Source: Paraburkholderia nodosa
GTDB taxonomy: Bacteria > Pseudomonadota > Gammaproteobacteria > Burkholderiales > Burkholderiaceae
Direction: 5' to 3'
NCBI RefSeq assembly: GCF_001718195.1
Contig: NZ_MCNV01000015.1
Location: 124,001 to 188,000, forward strand
DNA length: 64,000 bases
Below, in pieces: positions 59,982-64,000 of this stretch (positions are counted from its first letter, which is position 1; each line of letters opens with the position of its first letter). The notes beneath the pieces were generated by a model. The model made no database searches, had not been told where the DNA came from, and worked only from the letters and a program-made list of their open reading frames with translations. The position numbers were made by a program, and so were the translations under genes.

Positions 59982-61328
59982 TCAGTTCGCGGCCTGCTGC
60001 TCGAAACGCCTGAGCAGATCGTTGCCGCGCGAGTTGGCCGAATCGAGCGCCTGTTGCGGCGTCTTCGCGCCCGTCCACACCTGTTCGAGTTCCTCGTCCA
60101 CGATCGTGCGGATCTGCGGCATGTTGCCAAGGCGCAGGCCCTTCGTCCACGGCAGCGGCGGCTTGTTGAGCATCTGCTTCGTGGCCGTGTCGGCGCCGGG
60201 ATGCGACGCGTAGAAGCCTTGTTGCTGCGTGAGTTCGTACGCGGCCTTCGTCACCGGCAGATAGCCCGTGTCCTGATGCCACTTCGCGGCCACGGCCGGC
60301 GAGCTCAGGTACGCGAGGAACTTCGCCACGCCCTTGTAGACCTCGGGGTTCTTGCCGCCCAGCACCCACAGGCTCGCCCCGCCGATGATAGCGTTCTGCG
60401 GCGCGCCCTTCACGCTCGGGTCGTACGGCATCATGCCGGTGCCGAACTTGAACTTCGCATACTGCTGCACGTTCGCCAGCGCACCCGACGAGCCCATCAT
60501 GATGCCGCAGTCGCCGCTATAGAACTTCGCGGTGGCTTCATCCTTGCGGCCCACATAGGTGAAGGTGCCCTGCTTCGCCATGTTCTGCAGGAAGGCGATA
60601 TGCGCGACCTGCATCGGCTTGTTGATTTCGAGTTGCGCGTCGAGGCCGTCAAAGCCGTTGTTGCGCGTCGCGATCGGCGCGCCTTGCCATGCGCTGTAGT
60701 TCTCTATCTGGATCCAGCCCTGCCAGCCCGTGGTAAAGCCGCAGCTCATGCCCGAGGCCTTCAGCTTCGCGGCGGCTTCGGCGACTTCGGGCCAGGTTTT
60801 CGGCGGCGCGTCGGGCAGGCCAGCCTTCCTGAAAGCGTCGCGATTGTAGTAGAGCACCGGCGTCGAACTGTTGAACGGCATCGACACCAGATGGCCCGTC
60901 CTGGCATCGCTGTAATAGCTCGCGATGGTCGGCACGAAGGCCTTCTCGTCGAGCGGCACGCCGGCGGTCTTCATCACGTCGTACACGGGCAGCACGGCCT
61001 TCTTTGCGTTCATCATCGTGGCGGTGCCGACTTCGTACACCTGGAGGATGGCGGGCGCGTCGCCGCTGCGATAAGCCGCGATGCCGGCAGCGAGCGTCTG
61101 GTCGTAGGTGCCCTTGAAGACGGGCACGATCTTGTATTCGCTTTGCGACGCGTTGAATTGTTCGGCGATCGCGTTCACGCGTTCGCCGAGCTGGGACTCC
61201 ATGGCATGCCAGAACTGGATTTCCGTGGCGGCATGCGCGGCTTGAGCGCCGCCCGCCAGCACCGCGGCGGCGATCAGCGCGCGCAAGCGGCCGCGCGAAC
61301 CTGCGCGTTGTATCTCGTGCTTTTTCAT
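59982..61328 (-). CDS. ugpB: UgpB-like sn-glycerol-3-phosphate/sugar ABC substrate-binding protein
   Basis: A 448-residue family 1 binding protein with signal peptide (ending AAHAA). Motifs: EIQFWHAMESQLGERVNAIAEQFN split after QLG, YKIVPVFKGTYDQTLAAGIA, MPFNSSTPVLYYNRDAFRKAG and IIGGASLWVL. It closely resembles UgpB. The genes for permeases and ATPase that normally follow are absent; a hairpin and a convergent gene lie there instead. Confidence 0.9.
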   Translation of the reverse strand: MKKHEIQRAGSRGRLRALIAAAVLAGGAQAAHAATEIQFWHAMESQLGERVNAIAEQFNASQSEYKIVPVFKGTYDQTLAAGIAAYRSGDAPAILQVYEVGTATMMNAKKAVLPVYDVMKTAGVPLDEKAFVPTIASYYSDARTGHLVSMPFNSSTPVLYYNRDAFRKAGLPDAPPKTWPEVAEAAAKLKASGMSCGFTTGWQGWIQIENYSAWQGAPIATRNNGFDGLDAQLEINKPMQVAHIAFLQNMAKQGTFTYVGRKDEATAKFYSGDCGIMMGSSGALANVQQYAKFKFGTGMMPYDPSVKGAPQNAIIGGASLWVLGGKNPEVYKGVAKFLAYLSSPAVAAKWHQDTGYLPVTKAAYELTQQQGFYASHPGADTATKQMLNKPPLPWTKGLRLGNMPQIRTIVDEELEQVWTGAKTPQQALDSANSRGNDLLRRFEQQAAN

Positions 61329-61540
61329 CTGCCTCTTCTTCCTGTTATTGGTCGTTGTCCCGGCGCATGCGCGCGAGGAGGCGCGGCGCGGGACTTTGGT
61401 TCAGGACTTCGATTTTCGACTTTGATACATCGGACCGTCCGCCGGCGGTCGCTTGCACGCGTGCACGGCACCCTCGGCCCAAGGCAGGGCAAGGGTAGCA
61501 CAGCGAATGGGACGCCCGTGTGATGGCTTGCCGCGCGGTG

Positions 61541-61680
61541 TCAATGGTCCGCGGGATCGTGGCAACAGACGCAGAACTTGTTGCCTTCGGGGTCGCGAAA
61601 GTACGCGCCGTAGTAGTTCGGGTGATAGTGCGGGCGCAGCCCGGGCGCGCCCTCGTCGGCACCTTGCCTCCTCGTTAGCA
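61541..61680 (-). pseudogene. C-terminal fragment of a VOC/glyoxalase-family protein
   Basis: The minus strand reads APGLRPHYHPNYYGAYFRDP then EGNKFCVCCHDPADH to a stop at 61541, a typical VOC-protein C-terminus. The N-terminal ~100 residues are missing. Confidence 0.7.
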
Positions 61681-61698
61681 GCGGCGCGCGGGGCGGTG

Positions 61699-61829
61699 TC
61701 AGCCGCGCCGCTGCGCCATGAACAGCACAGAAGCGGGCTTGCCGCTGCGCGGGTCGAGCGGCTCGCGCAGCGCACGCCAATCGAGACCGCTCACGTCGAG
61801 CAACGCGACCCAGCTTTCGAGCGCTCGCG
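61699..61829 (-). pseudogene. Possible C-terminal fragment of a SAM-dependent methyltransferase
   Basis: The minus strand reads LESWVALLDVSGLDWRALRE then PLDPRSGKPASVLFMAQRRG to a stop at 61699. The pattern recalls the last strands of class I methyltransferases; the identification is weak. Confidence 0.4.
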
Positions 61830-61970
61830 GGCCACCAGAAGGCGTCGGGCAAGACGATCGACGCGGACACGGGCGAGCTCGTCAACGCGGCCGCCTCGTT
61901 CGGCGACTTCGACAACGATGCGAGCAACGACAAGCAGGCGATGGTGATGGCCGGGCTACGTCACAAGTTC
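61830..61970 (+). pseudogene. C-terminal fragment of a porin
   Basis: The plus strand reads AASFGDFDNDASNDKQAMVM and AGLRHKF, the terminal strand of Burkholderia-type general porins. Here the frame reads on past the Phe to a TAA at about 62043 instead of stopping. Everything before the last ~45 residues is absent. Confidence 0.75.
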
Positions 61971-62037
61971 GGGTTCGCTTCGCGCGAGGCACGCGCGGCG
62001 GGCGCGCCGGAAATCGTTCGCCGCGATGAACTTCGGC

Positions 62038-62043
62038 TATAAT
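62038..62043 (+). promoter_or_regulatory. Perfect -10 box TATAAT before the riboswitch
   Basis: TATAAT lies 11 bp before the riboswitch start. The -35 region is poor (TCGTTC, 17 bp upstream). Confidence 0.55.
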
Positions 62044-62053
62044 CGCCCCCTGT

Positions 62054-62195
62054 CTTAGGGGAGTAGTCTGCAACGCCTGCTTCGGCGTTGCGCCGCCGTC
62101 AACATAATTGGTGCCCCTGCACCATGGCGCCGGCAGCCGTATTGCGGATCATTGCAGCGCATCGCTGCAATAGCGCGGCCTGACGAGACCTATGA
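62054..62195 (+). ncRNA. yybP-ykoY (Mn2+) riboswitch
   Basis: Contains the class hallmarks in order: GGGGAGTAG, a hairpin CAACGCCtgcttcGGCGTTG, the second conserved loop CCGTCAACATAATTGG, CCGGCAGCC, and the closing CTGACGAGACCTATGACG. This riboswitch class senses Mn2+ and turns on efflux or Mn-related genes. The downstream cation antiporter starts about 130 bp later. Confidence 0.88.
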
Positions 62196-62326
62196 CGTTT
62201 TCCCTTTCACCCGGGCCGGGCGAAGGGAAGCGTCATGGTTTCGGTGCCCGGCTCGCACATCACGGCAAAAATAATGACTCGTCTCGCCCCGCTTCACCTC
62301 CTCATTTGCGCCACGGAGCGGTCGTC

Positions 62327-63325
62327 ATGATCTTGACGTTCGCCTTGCTCATTGCCGCGGCCGGCATCATCTACCTGTCCTGCGAGACGTTCGTCAATAG
62401 CGTCGAGTGGCTCGGCCACAAGCTCAAGGTCACGCAAACCGCAACCGGCACGATCCTCGCCGCATTCGGCACGGCGCTGCCCGAGAGCGTGGTCACGCTC
62501 GTTGCCGTCGCTTTCGGCGGCGATCCCGCGCACAAGGAAATCGGCGTAGGCGCCGCGATTGGCGGCCCGCTCGCGCTCAGCACGATCGCCTATGCCGTCG
62601 TGGGCTTCGCGTTGCTTGCGACAGCGAAGCGCGTGGGGCGCGAGCGCGCGGCCACTGTCGACGTCAATACACGCCGTCTGCGCCGCGACCAGCTCTGGTT
62701 CCTCGCAATCTTCGTCGCGAAGATCGCGCTCGGGCTCGTGGTGTTCAGCTTCAAGCCAGTACTGGGGATCGCGTTTCTCGCGGCCTACGCGTTCTACTGC
62801 TGGAAGGAGCTTTCCGCTGAAGATAGCGGCGAGGTGGAAGGCGATCTCGAGCCGCTGAAGCTGCGCCCGCACGACGACAATCCGGCCATGGTGTGGATTC
62901 TGCTGCAGACGCTGGGCGCGCTCGCCGTCATCTTCGCGGCCTCGCATCTGTTCGTGCAGCAGATCGGTGCGGTGGGACCGTGGCTCGGTCTAAGCCCGCA
63001 GTTGACCGCCGTGTTGTTCAGCCCGATCGCCACCGAGTTGCCCGAGATCATGAACGCGATCATCTGGGTGCGCCAGGGCAAGGAGCGGCTGGCGCTGGCG
63101 AACATCAGCGGCGCGATGATGATTCAGGCCACCATTCCCACGGCGTTCGGCCTCTTCTTCACGCCGTGGCATCTCGGCACGCCTTCGATTCTCGCGGCCG
63201 TGACGACCATGATCGCCATTCTGATCCTGCAATGGGCGTTTCGCGCGCCGAAGGTACGTAGCCGTCAGCTCACACATGTCGGCTGGCTCTATGCAGTGTT
63301 CGCGTTGTTGCTGTTCGTGGTGTGA
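62327..63325 (+). CDS. CaCA-family Na+/Ca2+ (cation) antiporter
   Basis: A 332-residue membrane protein with two inverted halves; the alpha-repeats are FGTALPESVVTLVAVAFGGD and FSPIATELPEIMNAIIWVRQ, each with the conserved acidic residue. About ten helices. GGAG precedes the ATG at 62327. The Mn2+ riboswitch in its leader suggests that manganese, rather than or besides calcium, is exported. Confidence 0.9.
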   Translation: MILTFALLIAAAGIIYLSCETFVNSVEWLGHKLKVTQTATGTILAAFGTALPESVVTLVAVAFGGDPAHKEIGVGAAIGGPLALSTIAYAVVGFALLATAKRVGRERAATVDVNTRRLRRDQLWFLAIFVAKIALGLVVFSFKPVLGIAFLAAYAFYCWKELSAEDSGEVEGDLEPLKLRPHDDNPAMVWILLQTLGALAVIFAASHLFVQQIGAVGPWLGLSPQLTAVLFSPIATELPEIMNAIIWVRQGKERLALANISGAMMIQATIPTAFGLFFTPWHLGTPSILAAVTTMIAILILQWAFRAPKVRSRQLTHVGWLYAVFALLLFVV

Positions 63326-63343
63326 CGCGGCCAGACGCCAGGC

Positions 63344-64000
63344 TCAGGCTGCCTCGGCGGCGGCCTGGGCAACGCCCGCGTGGTGATGGAGCCAGCGGAT
63401 CATGTCCGAATGCCTGACCACGCCAACCAGCCGACGCGCATCGTCCATCACTGGAATGTCGTGGTAGGCATGCTCGACAAAAATCGGCACCAGATGCGCG
63501 AGCGGCGTGGCCCGATGGACGGCGTGCACGCCGGCTGCCATCACGGCTTCGACCGTTTCTTCCACGCGCGCCGATTCGCGCTGCGCCGCGCGACGCAGCG
63601 TGTTCCTGAATCGCTTGAGGCCAGCCGCCGGCGCAAGGTCGCCGAGCGCGTGATGCGTGACGACGCCGACCACGCGATCCATCGCATCGACCACGGGGAG
63701 CGTCGAAGCACCGTGGCGGCGGAACATCTCGTGCGCCGCACGCGCGCCCATTGTTGCGGGCACGGCGGGACAGCCGATCGACATGATCTCCTCGCAAGTT
63801 AGTTGTTCGAACGATTTTTGCGGAAAATCCAGCGGCGCGAGTCGCTGTTGCGACAGCACGGCAAGCGGCGCGGCAGCGGCTTCCGGCGTGGGACGAAACG
63901 CAGCGCGCGGATAGCGGTGCCCGGTCAGCGCGTGGAAGGCCAGCGCCGCACTGAGCAACGCGAAGGACTGGAACGCAATAGGCGCGATCACGAAGTGAAA
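63344..64000 (-). CDS. HPP-family membrane protein with C-terminal CBS pair (partial, N-terminus outside window)
   Basis: About 218 codons are visible. The first ~35 residues (APIAFQSFALLSAALAFHAL) are the last helix of an HPP transmembrane domain. Two CBS domains follow: EIMSIGCPAVPATMGARAAHE with STLPVVDAMDRVVGVV, and AVMAAGVHAVHRATPLAHLV with HDIPVMDDARRLVGVV. HPP proteins are membrane proteins, some linked to nitrite transport. The gene converges on the antiporter 18 bp away. Confidence 0.82.
   Translation of the reverse strand, partial: FHFVIAPIAFQSFALLSAALAFHALTGHRYPRAAFRPTPEAAAAPLAVLSQQRLAPLDFPQKSFEQLTCEEIMSIGCPAVPATMGARAAHEMFRRHGASTLPVVDAMDRVVGVVTHHALGDLAPAAGLKRFRNTLRRAAQRESARVEETVEAVMAAGVHAVHRATPLAHLVPIFVEHAYHDIPVMDDARRLVGVVRHSDMIRWLHHHAGVAQAAAEAA

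Noticed and set aside
1..64000. CRISPR array, tRNA, rRNA, prophage or intact insertion sequence
   Set aside because: No regularly spaced repeats, no tRNA-like cloverleaf noticed, no transposase or phage protein motifs among the plausible reading frames.

Overview
The window is GC-rich chromosomal DNA of Burkholderia/Paraburkholderia type. The grounds are protein resemblance throughout, a CIRCE-controlled secondary groESL, several ABC systems, a KfrA-like protein and many LysR regulators. I see no tRNA, rRNA, CRISPR array, prophage or intact insertion sequence. Assignments come from reading motifs by eye; no database search was possible.

Layout. 1-1.5 kb: groEL (partial) and groES with a CIRCE operator. 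1.6-6.4 kb: a family 2A encapsulin operon on the minus strand, in the order rhodanese, serine O-acetyltransferase, XRE regulator, encapsulin shell (SrpI/EncA type), cysteine desulfurase cargo with a long low-complexity targeting domain. 7.1-27 kb: a dense organosulfur block with two complete sulfonate-type ABC importers, two more orphan-type binding proteins, two DszC/SfnB-like flavin enzymes, two LLM flavin monooxygenases, an FAD monooxygenase-like protein, an AhpD-like protein, a membrane cytochrome c, a LysR regulator, a thiol dioxygenase and a four-domain rhodanese. Encapsulin and scavenging genes together look like one sulfur acquisition and storage island: sulfonates are imported, desulfonated, made into cysteine, and sulfur is extracted into the shell.

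27-31 kb holds envelope genes: an ArsB/NhaD-type transporter, a YihY/BrkB protein, a multi-pass membrane protein and a 24-residue membrane peptide. 31-37 kb holds a secreted propeller-like protein and a TonB-dependent receptor with its own ExbB, ExbD and TonB behind a Zur-like box, suggesting zinc or another metal. 37-39 kb holds a LysR regulator and an aldo/keto reductase. 39.4-45.3 kb is a complete branched-chain-amino-acid-type ABC importer with two tandem binding proteins. 45.5-48.2 kb has a KfrA-like coiled-coil protein and CheV.

48.2-55.2 kb and 57.3-62 kb mix working genes (M20 amidohydrolase, diaminopropionate ammonia-lyase, Lrp regulator, class II aldolase, enoyl-CoA hydratase, MHYT-GGDEF-EAL protein, acyl-CoA dehydrogenase, UgpB-like protein) with many deletion-scarred remnants. 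The remnants are of an acyl-CoA dehydrogenase, a hydantoinase/carbamoylase-type hydrolase, an SDR, a CaiB-type CoA-transferase, a chemoreceptor, a VOC protein, a methyltransferase and a porin. The window ends with a CaCA-type antiporter behind a yybP-ykoY (Mn2+) riboswitch and a partial HPP/CBS protein.
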